From positions 1 to 8,078 of the forward strand of contig JACNHM010000242.1 in NCBI GenBank assembly GCA_014383605.1: a stretch of 8,078 nucleotides of DNA. Direction: 5' to 3'. The notes beneath the pieces are model-generated. The model ran no database searches, was not told the origin of the DNA, and was given only the letters and a program-made list of their open reading frames with translations. Made by a program: the position numbers and the translations under genes. Source of the DNA: Chloroflexota bacterium (GTDB lineage Bacteria; Chloroflexota; Anaerolineae; UBA3071). Shown piece after piece: positions 1-8,078 of the stretch. Numbering within the stretch: the stretch's first letter is position 1; each line of letters opens with the position of its first letter.

Positions 1-937
1 CGGCGGCGACGCGCAGGTCTTCCAGGCGACCGTTGGTGCAGGAGCCGATGACGACCTGGTCAATGGGCACGTCGCCGGCCTGGCTGACCGGGCGGGCGTT
101 CTCCGGCAGGTGCGGGAAGGCCACCTGCGGCTCGATCTGGCTGGCGTCTATCTCGATGACCTGGGCGTAGGCGGCGTCGTCGTCCGCCTGGTAGACGCGG
201 TAGGGACGCGAGGCGCGGCTGTCCACGTAGGCGCGGGTGGCCTCATCCACAGCGAAGAGCCCGGCTTTGCCGCCGGCCTCGATGGCCATGTTGGCCATGG
301 TGAAGCGCCCGGCCATGGAAAGGGCGTCCACGGCTGGCCCGGCGAACTCGATGGCCTTGTAGCGTGCGCCGCTGACGCCGATCTGCCCGATGGTGTAGAG
401 GATCAGGTCTTTGCCGCCGACCCAGGGCTGCAGCTCACCGCGGTAGACGATGCGCATCGTCTCCGGCACGCGCATCCAGATGCGCCCCGTGGCCATGGCC
501 ACAGCGATGTCGGTGCTGCCCATGCCGGTGGCGAAGGCTCCCAGCGCGCCGTAGGTGCAGGTGTGCGAGTCGGCGCCCACGACCACATCGCCCGGCAGCA
601 CCAGCCCCTGTTCCGGCAGCAGCACGTGTTCGATGCCCATGCGGCCCACATCGAAGTGGTGCGGCAGACCCTGCTGCCGCGCAAAGCGGCGCATCTGCGC
701 GCACTGCTCGGCCGATCTGATGTCCTTGTTGGGCACGAAGTGATCGGCCACCATCACCACCCGTTCTGGATCGAACACCCGCGCCACGCCCAGCTTCTCG
801 AACTCGCGGATGGCGATGGGCGCGGTGATGTCATTGGCCAGCACCACGTCCACTGCTGCTTCGATGAATTGGCCGGGATGCACTTTCTCTACTCCAGCGT
901 GCGCGGCCAGGATTTTCTCTGCCAGTGTCATGCCCAT
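1..937 (-). CDS. leuC: 3-isopropylmalate dehydratase large subunit, partial (N-terminal 312 codons)
   Basis: This is the large, iron-sulfur subunit of isopropylmalate isomerase, which interconverts 2- and 3-isopropylmalate in leucine synthesis together with a small LeuD subunit. I translated the minus strand from 937 to the window edge and found one uninterrupted frame. Aconitase-family motifs are clear: DHFVPNK at residues 65-71, DSHTCTYGALGAFATGMGSTD from residue 123, and IGSCTNGRLEDL near the end, with Cys300 as the first expected [4Fe-4S] ligand. The other two cluster cysteines would lie beyond the edge. Spacing fits the roughly 420-residue LeuC form common in thermophiles, archaea and many non-proteobacteria rather than the longer E. 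coli form, so about a quarter of the gene is missing. ATG at 937 (MGMTLAEKI) is preferred; ATG at 931 is a second option. Homoaconitase is a close relative, but the ilv-leu context favours LeuC. leuD and leuB probably follow outside the window. Confidence 0.95.
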   Translation of the reverse strand, partial: MGMTLAEKILAAHAGVEKVHPGQFIEAAVDVVLANDITAPIAIREFEKLGVARVFDPERVVMVADHFVPNKDIRSAEQCAQMRRFARQQGLPHHFDVGRMGIEHVLLPEQGLVLPGDVVVGADSHTCTYGALGAFATGMGSTDIAVAMATGRIWMRVPETMRIVYRGELQPWVGGKDLILYTIGQIGVSGARYKAIEFAGPAVDALSMAGRFTMANMAIEAGGKAGLFAVDEATRAYVDSRASRPYRVYQADDDAAYAQVIEIDASQIEPQVAFPHLPENARPVSQAGDVPIDQVVIGSCTNGRLEDLRVAA

Positions 938-947
938 GGGGGCGATG

Positions 948-955
948 TCCTTTCC
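948..955 (-). promoter_or_regulatory. Ribosome binding site of leuC
   Basis: The minus strand reads GGAAAGGA here, 10 nt before ATG 937 and 16 nt before ATG 931, which favours the upstream start. It sits immediately beside the end of the octamer repeat array, so a hairpin formed by that array would end very close to the leuC ribosome binding site. Confidence 0.6.
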
Positions 956-956
956 G

Positions 957-1052
957 TTGTAGATTGGTATATCGGTAGATTGGTAGATTGGTAGATTGGT
1001 AAATTTGTGGCCGGCCTCCCAGTCTGCCAGTTTCCCAATCTACCAATTTGCC
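957..1052. repeat. Inverted array of 8-bp repeats (TTGGTAGA family) between leuA and leuC
   Basis: On the plus strand, one arm (957-1007) is a run of 8-bp units: a degenerate first unit, then TTGGTATA, TCGGTAGA, TTGGTAGA, TTGGTAGA, TTGGTAAA. After a short GC-rich spacer (1008-1014) the second arm (1015-1052) has the complementary units CCTCCCAG, TCTGCCAG, TTTCCCAA, TCTACCAA, TTTGCC. The arms can pair over about 40 bp with mismatches, giving a long hairpin in the operon transcript. The second arm overlaps the leuA 3' end: the leuA stop codon and its last codons lie within it. No transposase or coding potential is present, so this looks like a non-coding dispersed repeat. It has no strong T-tract and is unlikely to be a simple intrinsic terminator. 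Confidence 0.85.
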
Positions 1053-2611
1053 GACTCGCGCCGTGCAGCGATCAGCCGGTTGAGCGCGAACATGTAGGCC
1101 TTGGCGCTGGCCACCACGATGTCCGTGTCGGAGCCGCGGCCGCTGAAGACGCGCCGCTGAACGCCGTTCTCCTCCACGGGATCGTCGGCCTGAATGCGGA
1201 TGGTCACCCGGCCCACGGCGTCAATCCCCTCCGTCACCGCCTGGATGGAGAACTCGATGAGCTCGTTGGGCTCGCCGATGACGCGATTGATGGCCCGGTA
1301 GACGGCGTCCACCGGCCCAGCGCCATGGTCGGCGTCGCAGAAGACCTGGTCATCGGGCCCTCGGATGCGCACGGTGGCCGTGGGGATGCTGTGGTCGCCG
1401 CAGGACACCTGAATGTGCTCCAGGTGATAGGTCTCCTCGAAGAACATCTGCACCTCGTCGGCGACGATGGCCTCCAGGTCGCGGGTGTCCACCGTTTTCT
1501 TCTTGTCGGCCACCTTCAGGAAGCGGTCGTAGACTTTCTCGAACTGCTCCCCGTCCAGGGTGTAGCCCAGCTCCGTCAGACGGTGGCGCAGCCCGGCCCG
1601 GCCCGACCGCGCCGACAGGATGATCTCCGAATCGGGCACGCCGACGTCGTGGGGGCTGATGATCTCGTAGGTGGTGCGCTCTTTCAGCACGCCGTCCTGG
1701 TGGATGCCGGAGGAATGGGCGAAGGCATTGGCCCCCACGATGGCCTTGTTCGGCTGCACCGGGATGCCGGTCATCTGGCTGACCAACCGGCTGACCGGGT
1801 AGATGCGCCGCGTGTCAATACCCGTCTTCAGGTCGAAGAGGTCGCCGCGGGTCTTGAGGGCCATGACCACTTCTTCCAGCGAGCAGTTGCCGGCGCGTTC
1901 GCCGATGCCGTTGACCGTGACCTCCAACTGCCGTGCGCCGTGGCGCACGCCGGCCAGCGTGTTGGCCGTGGCCATGCCCAGATCGTTGTGGCAGTGCACG
2001 GAGATGGTGGCGCGGTGGATGTTGGGCACGTTCTCCACGATGCCCCGGATGAGTGCTCCGAACTCGTCGGGGGTGGTGTAGCCGGTGGTGTCGGGGACGT
2101 TGACCACGGTGGCCCCGGCGGCGATGACCGCCTCCAACACGCGGTAGAGGTACTCCGGCTCGGCCCGTCCGGCGTCCTCGGCGTAGTACTGCACGTCCTC
2201 CACGAACTGCTTGGCGTATCTGACCGCTTCCACGCCCTGTTCCAGGGCCCCCTCGCGGGTGGTGCGCAGCTTGTAGCGGATGTGAATGTCGGAGGCGCCC
2301 AGCCCGGTGTGGATGCGGGGACGGGCGGCGTCGCGCAGCGCCTCGGCGGCGGCGTCAATGTCCTTCTTGTTGGCCCGCGTCAGCCCGCAGACGACGCAGC
2401 CGCGCACTTCCTGCGAGACGCGCTGCACAGCCCGGAAGTCACCAGGCGAGGAGATGGGGAAGCCGGCTTCGATGACGTCCACCCCTAACTCTTGCAGGGC
2501 CAGGGCAAGCTCGACCTTCTCGTTGACGTTGAGAGCCGCCCCCGGCGATTGTTCTCCATCACGTAACGTTGTGTCAAAGATGACAACGCGGTCGGCTATG
2601 GATGGTGACAT
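1040..2611 (-). CDS. leuA: 2-isopropylmalate synthase
   Basis: LeuA condenses acetyl-CoA with 2-ketoisovalerate, the committed step of leucine synthesis in the cytoplasm. From ATG 2611 the product is 523 residues, the normal length for a full LeuA with its regulatory domain. The HMGL-like TIM barrel covers roughly residues 8-275, with the [13 protein letters not shown] motif (Arg17, Asp18, Glu20), metal-ligand histidines in HCHNDLGMA (His206, His208) and [14 protein letters not shown] from 234. SGIHQDG (301-307) marks the linker subdomain. Residues about 385-515 form the C-terminal LeuA dimer domain that normally binds leucine for feedback inhibition. The frame stays open 28 codons upstream to 2695, but that extension is translated octamer repeat; AGGAGG 7 nt before ATG 2611 and the family-typical N-terminus ([14 protein letters not shown]) fix the start. 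The C-terminal residues ANW and the TAG stop lie in the downstream repeat arm. A homocitrate or citramalate synthase is less likely given length, SDIH motif and the leuC neighbour. Confidence 0.97.
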   Translation of the reverse strand: MSPSIADRVVIFDTTLRDGEQSPGAALNVNEKVELALALQELGVDVIEAGFPISSPGDFRAVQRVSQEVRGCVVCGLTRANKKDIDAAAEALRDAARPRIHTGLGASDIHIRYKLRTTREGALEQGVEAVRYAKQFVEDVQYYAEDAGRAEPEYLYRVLEAVIAAGATVVNVPDTTGYTTPDEFGALIRGIVENVPNIHRATISVHCHNDLGMATANTLAGVRHGARQLEVTVNGIGERAGNCSLEEVVMALKTRGDLFDLKTGIDTRRIYPVSRLVSQMTGIPVQPNKAIVGANAFAHSSGIHQDGVLKERTTYEIISPHDVGVPDSEIILSARSGRAGLRHRLTELGYTLDGEQFEKVYDRFLKVADKKKTVDTRDLEAIVADEVQMFFEETYHLEHIQVSCGDHSIPTATVRIRGPDDQVFCDADHGAGPVDAVYRAINRVIGEPNELIEFSIQAVTEGIDAVGRVTIRIQADDPVEENGVQRRVFSGRGSDTDIVVASAKAYMFALNRLIAARRESANW

Positions 2612-2618
2612 AAGTGTT

Positions 2619-2624
2619 CCTCCT
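2619..2624 (-). promoter_or_regulatory. Ribosome binding site that fixes the leuA start
   Basis: The minus strand reads AGGAGG, 7 nt before ATG 2611. This chooses [10 protein letters not shown] as the N-terminus over the longer open frame starting at 2695, whose extra residues come from the repeat array. Confidence 0.85.
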
Positions 2625-2631
2625 GGGTGGG

Positions 2632-2725
2632 TTGGTACATTGGTAGGTTGGTACATTGGTAGACTGGTAGATTGGTAGATTGGGACAAACACCATTTACC
2701 AATTTACCAATCTACCATGTACCAG
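2632..2725. repeat. Inverted array of 8-bp repeats (TTGGTAGA family) between ilvC and leuA
   Basis: Seven exact-length 8-bp units run from 2632 to 2687 on the plus strand: TTGGTACA, TTGGTAGG, TTGGTACA, TTGGTAGA, CTGGTAGA, TTGGTAGA, TTGGGACA. After a few bases the opposite arm (2691-2725) has units of the complementary form (ACCATTT, ACCAATTT, ACCAATCT, ACCATGT, ACCAG). The arms could fold into a hairpin in the transcript. The array belongs to the same family as the one after leuA and shares a 19-bp exact direct match with it (2665-2683 and 981-999). On the transcribed strand it begins directly after the ilvC TAG stop and ends shortly before the leuA ribosome binding site. Confidence 0.87.
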
Positions 2726-3721
2726 CTATTTGGGGCTCAACCACGGCATCATGGCCCGCAGCTTTCGCCCCACCTGCTCGATGGGGTGTGCCTTCTCCCG
2801 CTGGCGCATGGTGTTGAAGAAGGGCCGGCCGGCCTGGTTCTCCAGGATCCAGGAGCGGGCATAGGAGCCGTCCTGGACCTCGGCCAGCATGCGGCGCATT
2901 TCGGCGCGGGTCTCGTCGGTGATGATGCGGCGACCGCCGGTGTAGTCGCCATGCTCGGCGGTCTCGCTGACCGAGAAGCGCATGTAGCTCAGGCCGCCCT
3001 GCTGGATCAGGTCTACGATGAGCTTCAGTTCGTGCAGACACTCGAAGTAGGCGATCTCCGGCTGGTAGCCAGCTTCCACCAGCGTCTCGAAGCCGGCTTT
3101 GATGAGCGCCGAGACGCCGCCGCAGAGCACTGCCTGCTCGCCGAACAGATCGGTCTCGGTCTCCTCGGCGAAGGTGGTCTCGATGACGCCGGCCCGCGTG
3201 CAGCCGATGCCCCTGGCGTAGGCCAGGGCCATCTCCTTGGCCTGGCCGCTGACATCCTGGTGCACGGCCAGCAGCGCCGGCGTGCCCGTGCCCTCCTGAT
3301 AAAGCTCGCGCAGGCGATGGCCGGGCGACTTGGGGGCGATCATGCTCACGTCCACGTCCGGCGGTGGCACGATCTGGTGAAAGCGGATGTTGAAGCCGTG
3401 GGCGAACATCAGCGTGTCGCCGGATTTTAGGCCCGGCGCGATGGTCTGGCGGTAGAGCGCTGGCTGCACGGGGTCGGGCACCAGGATCATGACGACGTCC
3501 GCCCAGGCGGCGGCCTCGGCCACGGGCATGACCGTCAGACCAGCCTCTTGCGCCGCTGCCCAGGAGCGGCCTCCTTCGCGCAAGCCGACGGCCACCCGAC
3601 AGCCGCTGTCTTGCAGATTGAGGGCGTGGGCGTGTCCCTGGCTGCCGTAGCCGATGATGGCGATGTTCTTGTCCGCCAGAAGCTCCAGGTTGGCGTCGGC
3701 GTCGTAGTAGATGTTGGCCAT
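2726..3721 (-). CDS. ilvC: Ketol-acid reductoisomerase, class I
   Basis: IlvC carries out the Mg-dependent alkyl migration and NAD(P)H reduction of acetolactate and acetohydroxybutyrate to the dihydroxy acids used by IlvD. The product is 331 residues, the usual class I length. The N-terminal Rossmann domain has [13 protein letters not shown] from residue 24, and the cofactor-specificity loop is [10 protein letters not shown] (45-54); Arg48 and Ser53 suggest NADPH preference by family analogy. His108 (FAHGF) and Lys131 (APKSPGH) are the conserved substrate/cofactor-side residues. The C-terminal knotted domain has the Mg ligands Asp191 and Glu195 (ETDLFGEQ), Glu227 and Glu231 (ECLHELK), and Ser252. 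Start ATG 3721 is supported by AAGGAGG 8-9 nt upstream on the minus strand and the family-like N-terminus [15 protein letters not shown]. The gene ends in TAG directly beside an octamer repeat array. It is separated from ilvN by a 162-bp gap holding another inverted repeat. Confidence 0.98.
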   Translation of the reverse strand: MANIYYDADANLELLADKNIAIIGYGSQGHAHALNLQDSGCRVAVGLREGGRSWAAAQEAGLTVMPVAEAAAWADVVMILVPDPVQPALYRQTIAPGLKSGDTLMFAHGFNIRFHQIVPPPDVDVSMIAPKSPGHRLRELYQEGTGTPALLAVHQDVSGQAKEMALAYARGIGCTRAGVIETTFAEETETDLFGEQAVLCGGVSALIKAGFETLVEAGYQPEIAYFECLHELKLIVDLIQQGGLSYMRFSVSETAEHGDYTGGRRIITDETRAEMRRMLAEVQDGSYARSWILENQAGRPFFNTMRQREKAHPIEQVGRKLRAMMPWLSPK

Positions 3722-3795
3722 GATAGTGTCCTCCTTGAAAGGTTATGGTAGTCAGAGCGAGACTTGGCGCGGCCAGTCCTCAACTAAACTGATCT

Positions 3796-3850
3796 CGTGT
3801 TGCGTGGTGCGTAGAACGGAACACGCAATACGCAACACGTACCACGCGGC
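3796..3850. repeat. Inverted repeat with 7-bp internal period (CGTGTTG / ACGCAAC) between ilvN and ilvC
   Basis: The left arm 3796-3812 (CGTGTTGCGTGGTGCGT) and right arm 3823-3839 (ACGCAATACGCAACACG) are complementary at 15 of 17 positions around a 10-nt loop. Both arms are themselves built of roughly 7-bp units (CGTGTTG, CGTGGTG; ACGCAAT, ACGCAAC, and then ACGTACC, ACGCGGC to 3850). The element lies in the middle of the 162-bp ilvN-ilvC gap. It has no run of T after either arm, so it is not a typical terminator. No open frame or transposase is associated with it. The remaining bases of the gap show only the ilvC ribosome binding site near 3730. Confidence 0.8.
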
Positions 3851-3883
3851 TAATTCTCGCCAACAACGCAAAAATCTGGCGGC

Positions 3884-4389
3884 TTATAGGGCATGAGCGG
3901 CCTGGCCGCCATTGCCGCTGCGCACCATGGCCACGCGGCCGGTGCGGGCCAGCTCCTTGATGCCGAAAGGCTGCAGCAGCCCGATCAGCGAATCCACCTT
4001 GTCCTCCTGCCCGGTGATCTCCACCGTCAACGAGGTGGCGCCCACGTCCACCACGCGGGCGCGAAAGACGTTGGCCAGCTCCATGATCTCGGAGCGGGTG
4101 CCGTGGGCGGCCTGGACTTTGATCAGGGCCAATTCGCGGATCACGGCGGGCTCTTCACTCACGTCTACCACTTGCGTGACGTTGATCAGTTTGGACAGTT
4201 GTTCGATCACCTGCTGGACGATGCGTTCGTCGCCGCTGACGACGACGGTCATGCGGGAGATGCCTGGCGTCTCGCTGTGGCCGACGGTCAGGCTCTCGAT
4301 GTTGTAGTTGCGGCGGCGAAACAGGCTGGAGACGCGGTTGAGCACACCGGGTTTGTCTTCCATGAGGGCGATCAGCGTATGTCTTATCA

Positions 4390-4393
<4 letters not shown>
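3884..4393 (-). CDS. ilvN: Acetolactate synthase small (regulatory) subunit
   Basis: This is the regulatory partner of the catalytic subunit encoded just upstream. It normally binds valine or another branched-chain amino acid and tunes acetohydroxyacid synthase activity. The product is 169 residues, typical of the IlvN/IlvH family. Residues about 4-75 form an ACT domain with the characteristic start [18 protein letters not shown] and the [10 protein letters not shown] segment; residues about 80-160 form the second, C-terminal ACT-like domain ([23 protein letters not shown]). The gene begins with two adjacent ATG codons (4393 and 4390); the first overlaps the ilvB TGA as ATGA, indicating translational coupling. 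A weak GGAAG lies close upstream and a stronger AAGGAGG lies 14 nt away inside ilvB. The gene ends in TAA. The symbol ilvH would be equally acceptable, because sequence alone does not separate the two names. Confidence 0.96.
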
Positions 4394-6105
<1,712 letters not shown>

Positions 6106-6112
6106 CGTATCT

Positions 6113-6117
6113 CCTCC
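6113..6117 (-). promoter_or_regulatory. Ribosome binding site that fixes the ilvB start
   Basis: The minus strand reads GGAGG within GGGAGGAG, 7 nt before ATG 6105. It supports the short N-terminus (MKLTGAQ) over a 25-codon extension beginning at 6180 that is intergenic sequence. Confidence 0.85.
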
Positions 6118-6140
6118 CTTTTCCAACTCTATATATGGGA

Positions 6141-6160
6141 CACGGATCAGCACGGATTCT
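6141..6160. repeat. Two 10-bp direct repeats (CACGGATYMK) between ilvD and ilvB
   Basis: The plus strand has CACGGATCAG followed directly by CACGGATTCT, which on the transcribed strand reads as ATCCGTG repeated at 10-bp spacing. With only two units and no inverted partner nearby, this could be a remnant of a larger array. It resembles dispersed ATCCGTGTTA-type repeats I have seen in environmental bacterial genomes, but that link is from memory. Confidence 0.5.
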
Positions 6161-6176
6161 TCTCTATCTTCCGTAT

Positions 6177-6190
6177 CCAACCTCCAACCT
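6177..6190. repeat. Two 7-bp direct repeats directly after the ilvD stop
   Basis: CCAACCT occurs twice in tandem on the plus strand; on the transcribed strand this is AGGTTGG twice, starting with the first base after the ilvD TAG. It is short and could be chance, but it follows the same pattern as the longer arrays that abut the ilvC and leuA stop codons. Confidence 0.45.
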
Positions 6191-7855
6191 CTACTCTCGG
6201 AACACTGCTCCTGTGCTGGCCGACGTGACCATCTGCGTATAGCGCCGCAGGTAGCCGCTTCTGACCGCTGATTCCCACGGCGGCAGCTCGGCCAAGCGGC
6301 GGGCGATCTCGGCTTCGTCCACCTCCAGCGTGAGCGTGCGCTGGGGGATGTCTATGCGGATCAGATCGCCCTGGCGGACGGCGGCCAGCGGGCCGCGTTC
6401 GGCGGCTTCCGGGGAGATGTGGCCGATGGCCGCGCCGCGCGTAGCGCCGGAGAAGCGCCCGTCGGTCAGCAGGGCCACCTTGTCGTCCAGGCCCATGCCC
6501 GAAAGCAGCGAGGTGGGCGTGAGCATCTCCCGCATCCCCGGCCCGCCCTTGGGGCCCTCGTAGCGGATGACCAGCACGTCGCCTTCCGTGAACTGCCCGG
6601 CCACGATGGCCGCTGTGGCCGCTTCTTCGGAATCGAAGACCCGCGCCGGGCCGGTGTGCTGGCGCATCTGCGGGGCGACGACAGCCTGCTTGACCACGGC
6701 GCCGTCGGGGGCCAGGTTGCCGAAGAGGATAGCCAGCCCGCCGGTGGGGGAGTAGGGTATATCGAAGGGATAGATGACCGCATAGTCGCGCACCCTGGTC
6801 GTGCTGAGGTTCTTGGCCAGCGTGCGCCCGGTCACGGTGAGCACGCTGGCGTCCAGCAGGCCGCCTTCCATCAGGCAGAGCATCACCGCCGGGACGCCGC
6901 CGGCGCGGTCCAGGTCTTCGATGTGATGACCACCGACCGCCGGGCTCATGCGGCACAGGTGCGGCGTGCGATCGCTGTAGTCGTTCAGCTCGCTCAGGGG
7001 GATCTCCACGCCGGCTTCGTGGGCGATGGCCAGCAGATGCAGCACCGAGTTGGTGGATCCGCCCAGGGCCATGTCCACGGTGAAGGCGTTACGGAAAGCG
7101 GCAGGGGTGAGAATGTCCAGGGGCCTGATGTCGCGGGCCAGAAGCTCCATGATCTGCATGCCGGCCTGTTTGGCCAGCGTGATGCGGCCGGCGTGAATGG
7201 CGGGGATCGTTCCGTGGCCGGGCAAGCCCAGGCCCAGCGCTTCGGTGAGGCAGTTCATGGTGTTGGCGGTGAACATGCCGGCGCAGGAGCCGCAGCCGGG
7301 GCAGGCCACCCGCTCCAACCGATCCAGATCGGCTTCGGTCATCTCGCCCCGGCTGACCGCGCCCACGGCCATGAAGACGTCGGCCAGGTCCACGGCCCGA
7401 CCGTCCAGGCGGCCGGCCAGCATGGGCCCGCCGCTGACGACGATGGCCGGCAGGTTGAGCCGGGCGGCGGCCATCAACATGCCGGGGATGATCTTGTCGC
7501 AGTTGGGGATGAGCACCAGGGCGTCGAAGGCGTGGGCCTGGGCGACGATCTCCACCGAATCGGCGATGAGCTCGCGGCTGGCCAGGGAATACTTCATGCC
7601 CGGGTGGTTCATGGCCAGCCCGTCGCAGACGCCGATGGTGTTGCACTCGAAGGGGGTGCCACCGGCCATGCGGATGCCGGCCTTGACGGCGTCGGCGATC
7701 TGGCGCAGCCCGATGTGGCCGGGGATCGCCTCGTTGTAGGAATTGATCACGCCGATGAAGGGCTGGTCTATTTCCCGGTCGGTACAGCCCAGCGCCCGCA
7801 GCAGCGAGCGGTGCGGCGCCCGTTCCACGCCTCGTTTGACGACGTCGCTTTTCAT
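6191..7855 (-). CDS. ilvD: Dihydroxy-acid dehydratase
   Basis: IlvD is an iron-sulfur, Mg-dependent enzyme that dehydrates dihydroxyisovalerate and dihydroxymethylvalerate to the 2-keto acids that become valine, leucine and isoleucine. The product is 554 residues from ATG 7855, a normal length. IlvD/Edd signatures are present: [10 protein letters not shown] (39-48), GVCDGLAM (Cys77), [11 protein letters not shown] with Cys119 and the expected carbamylated Lys121, [18 protein letters not shown] with Cys191, then [20 protein letters not shown] and [11 protein letters not shown] toward the C-terminus. Cys119 and Cys191 are expected cluster ligands; I do not assign the third ligand or the cluster type. 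ATG 7855 sits 7 nt after GGAGG; a TTG at 7858 is in frame but too close to it. ilvD is the first gene of the operon in this window, and the 85-bp gap to ilvB holds short direct repeats. A sugar-acid dehydratase of the same family is unlikely in this context. Confidence 0.97.
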   Translation of the reverse strand: MKSDVVKRGVERAPHRSLLRALGCTDREIDQPFIGVINSYNEAIPGHIGLRQIADAVKAGIRMAGGTPFECNTIGVCDGLAMNHPGMKYSLASRELIADSVEIVAQAHAFDALVLIPNCDKIIPGMLMAAARLNLPAIVVSGGPMLAGRLDGRAVDLADVFMAVGAVSRGEMTEADLDRLERVACPGCGSCAGMFTANTMNCLTEALGLGLPGHGTIPAIHAGRITLAKQAGMQIMELLARDIRPLDILTPAAFRNAFTVDMALGGSTNSVLHLLAIAHEAGVEIPLSELNDYSDRTPHLCRMSPAVGGHHIEDLDRAGGVPAVMLCLMEGGLLDASVLTVTGRTLAKNLSTTRVRDYAVIYPFDIPYSPTGGLAILFGNLAPDGAVVKQAVVAPQMRQHTGPARVFDSEEAATAAIVAGQFTEGDVLVIRYEGPKGGPGMREMLTPTSLLSGMGLDDKVALLTDGRFSGATRGAAIGHISPEAAERGPLAAVRQGDLIRIDIPQRTLTLEVDEAEIARRLAELPPWESAVRSGYLRRYTQMVTSASTGAVFRE

Positions 7856-7862
7856 CAATGAT

Positions 7863-7867
7863 CCTCC
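7863..7867 (-). promoter_or_regulatory. Ribosome binding site that decides the ilvD start
   Basis: The minus strand reads GGAGG with 7 nt to ATG 7855 and only 4 nt to the in-frame TTG 7858, so the ATG is the better start. Confidence 0.8.
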
Positions 7868-7887
7868 AGTGATAGTTTCCCCTAACC

Positions 7888-8003
7888 GTGTTGACGCCAG
7901 GTTCGACCGCTTTTCAACCGCTGAGACCGCCGAGGACGCTGAGAAAACCTAAGAATCTCTGCGTGCTCCGTGTGCTCTGCGGTGAAGTAAAGGACGTCAA
8001 CAC
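7888..8003. repeat. 9-bp perfect inverted repeats bracketing the ilvD leader palindrome
   Basis: GTGTTGACG at 7888-7896 and CGTCAACAC at 7995-8003 are perfect inverted copies about 100 bp apart that enclose the nonamer palindrome. They could be an outer stem of a larger folded structure, terminal repeats of a small non-autonomous element, or a pair of regulator sites. At 9 bp the match may be chance; the bracketing position is what makes it notable. Confidence 0.45.
7917..7983. repeat. Inverted repeat with 9-bp internal period (CCGCTGAGA family) ahead of ilvD
   Basis: The left arm 7917-7944 and right arm 7956-7983 are complementary at 21 of 28 positions around an 11-nt spacer. Each arm is made of three 9-bp units: the left reads CCGCTGAGA, CCGCCGAGG, ACGCTGAGA, and the reverse complement of the right reads CCGCAGAGC, ACACGGAGC, ACGCAGAGA. 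The pairing could form a long stem in the ilvD leader RNA. It resembles CGCAGAG-type palindromes dispersed in many environmental bacterial genomes, a recollection rather than a search result. No coding potential is associated with it. Confidence 0.8.
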
Positions 8004-8030
8004 AAGAGGTAGACCACCTTCTCCAATGTA

Positions 8031-8075
8031 CAAAAGAAAAGCCTTTCCCCAGGGTGACACCATTGGGAAAGGCTT
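8031..8075 (-). terminator. Intrinsic terminator or attenuator hairpin upstream of ilvD
   Basis: Arms 8065-8075 and 8039-8049 form a perfect 11-bp stem (AAGCCTTTCCC with GGGAAAGGCTT) around a 15-nt loop. On the minus strand the stem is followed by TTTTCTTTTG, a good U-rich tract; on the plus strand no T-run follows, so it acts toward ilvD. It lies about 175 nt before the ilvD start. It may end a gene beyond the window, or be the terminator half of an attenuation leader for the ilv-leu operon. The sequence that would decide this lies past 8078. Confidence 0.75.
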
Positions 8076-8078
8076 CAT

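Larger units (their letters stand above)
7868..8030 (-). other. ilvD leader region between the upstream hairpin and the ribosome binding site
   Basis: This 163-nt stretch separates the terminator-like hairpin from ilvD. Most of it is the nonamer palindrome (7917-7983) and its flanking 9-bp inverted repeats (7888-7896 and 7995-8003). I looked for a sigma-70 promoter on the minus strand. A TTGACG lies at 8000-7995 but has no acceptable -10 hexamer at 16-18 bp, so no promoter is called. I see no specifier loop or canonical T-box sequence. Confidence 0.4.

Noticed and set aside
957..1052. CRISPR array
   Set aside because: The repeats are 8-bp units without unique spacers, and the reverse-oriented second arm does not fit a CRISPR layout; there are no cas genes.
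1007..2488. Long plus-strand open frame (493 codons) opposite leuA
   Set aside because: It lies almost wholly antisense to leuA, which has full family motifs. Its product is Gly/Ala/Val/His-rich with no recognisable domain, as expected from the complement of GC-rich codons, and it starts inside the repeat array.
2612..2695. N-terminal extension of leuA from 2695
   Set aside because: The extra 28 residues ([22 protein letters not shown]) are translated octamer repeat; a strong ribosome binding site serves ATG 2611.
3796..3839. Intrinsic terminator between ilvN and ilvC
   Set aside because: The stem is good but there is no T-run after it on either strand, and ilvC, leuA and leuC continue in the same direction.
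6419..7861. Long plus-strand open frame (480 codons) opposite ilvD, and similar frames at 5212-6228, 2672-3430 and 110-994
   Set aside because: All mirror well-supported minus-strand genes, have low-complexity composition and lack convincing start signals or motifs.
8050..8064. T-box-like motif (GGTGNNACC) in the hairpin loop, and AGGTGGTCTACCT at 8019-8007 on the minus strand
   Set aside because: Neither contains an intact TGGNACC bulge in an antiterminator context; the first is in the terminator loop, and the second has two extra bases and no following terminator.
7915..8078. Minus-strand open frame from 8078 (MKPFPMVSPWGKAFLLYIG...) as a leader peptide
   Set aside because: It runs through the terminator stem and the nonamer repeat, its ATG is at the window edge with no visible ribosome binding site, and it lacks a clear run of Leu, Ile or Val codons.

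Overview
This window is one stretch of a branched-chain amino acid (ilv-leu) operon, read entirely from the minus strand. In transcription order it holds ilvD (7855-6191), ilvB (6105-4390), ilvN (4393-3884), ilvC (3721-2726), leuA (2611-1040) and the first 312 codons of leuC (937 to the window edge). No credible gene lies on the plus strand; the long plus-strand open frames are antisense shadows of GC-rich coding sequence.

The genes form a connected route. IlvB and IlvN (acetohydroxyacid synthase large and small subunits) make acetolactate and acetohydroxybutyrate. IlvC reduces and isomerises these, and IlvD dehydrates them to 2-ketoisovalerate and 2-keto-3-methylvalerate. LeuA then condenses 2-ketoisovalerate with acetyl-CoA, and LeuC (with a LeuD subunit that would lie outside the window) isomerises the product toward leucine. 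All six proteins look intact, with their catalytic motifs in place and near-usual lengths, except leuC, which is cut by the window edge. ilvB and ilvN overlap by ATGA; the other junctions have gaps of about 85-160 bp, each with a good Shine-Dalgarno sequence before the next gene.

The unusual part is what fills the gaps. Each holds short-period repeats, often as two arms in opposite orientation that could fold into a long hairpin: a 9-bp period ahead of ilvD, 7- and 10-bp direct repeats between ilvD and ilvB, a 7-bp period inverted repeat between ilvN and ilvC, and an 8-bp period (TTGGTAGA family) inverted array in both the ilvC-leuA and leuA-leuC gaps. At three genes (ilvD, ilvC, leuA) the repeats begin at or inside the stop codon region, and at leuA the repeat supplies the stop codon itself. 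Ahead of ilvD, at the window edge, an 11-bp stem followed by a T-rich tract looks like an intrinsic terminator on the minus strand. It either ends an upstream gene or is an attenuator for this operon.

The organism is a GC-rich bacterium. Gene order and the repeat-filled spacers made me think of an environmental Chloroflexota (Anaerolineae-like) lineage, but this is an impression, not something the window proves. I saw no novel enzyme system here; the repeats are the feature worth following up.
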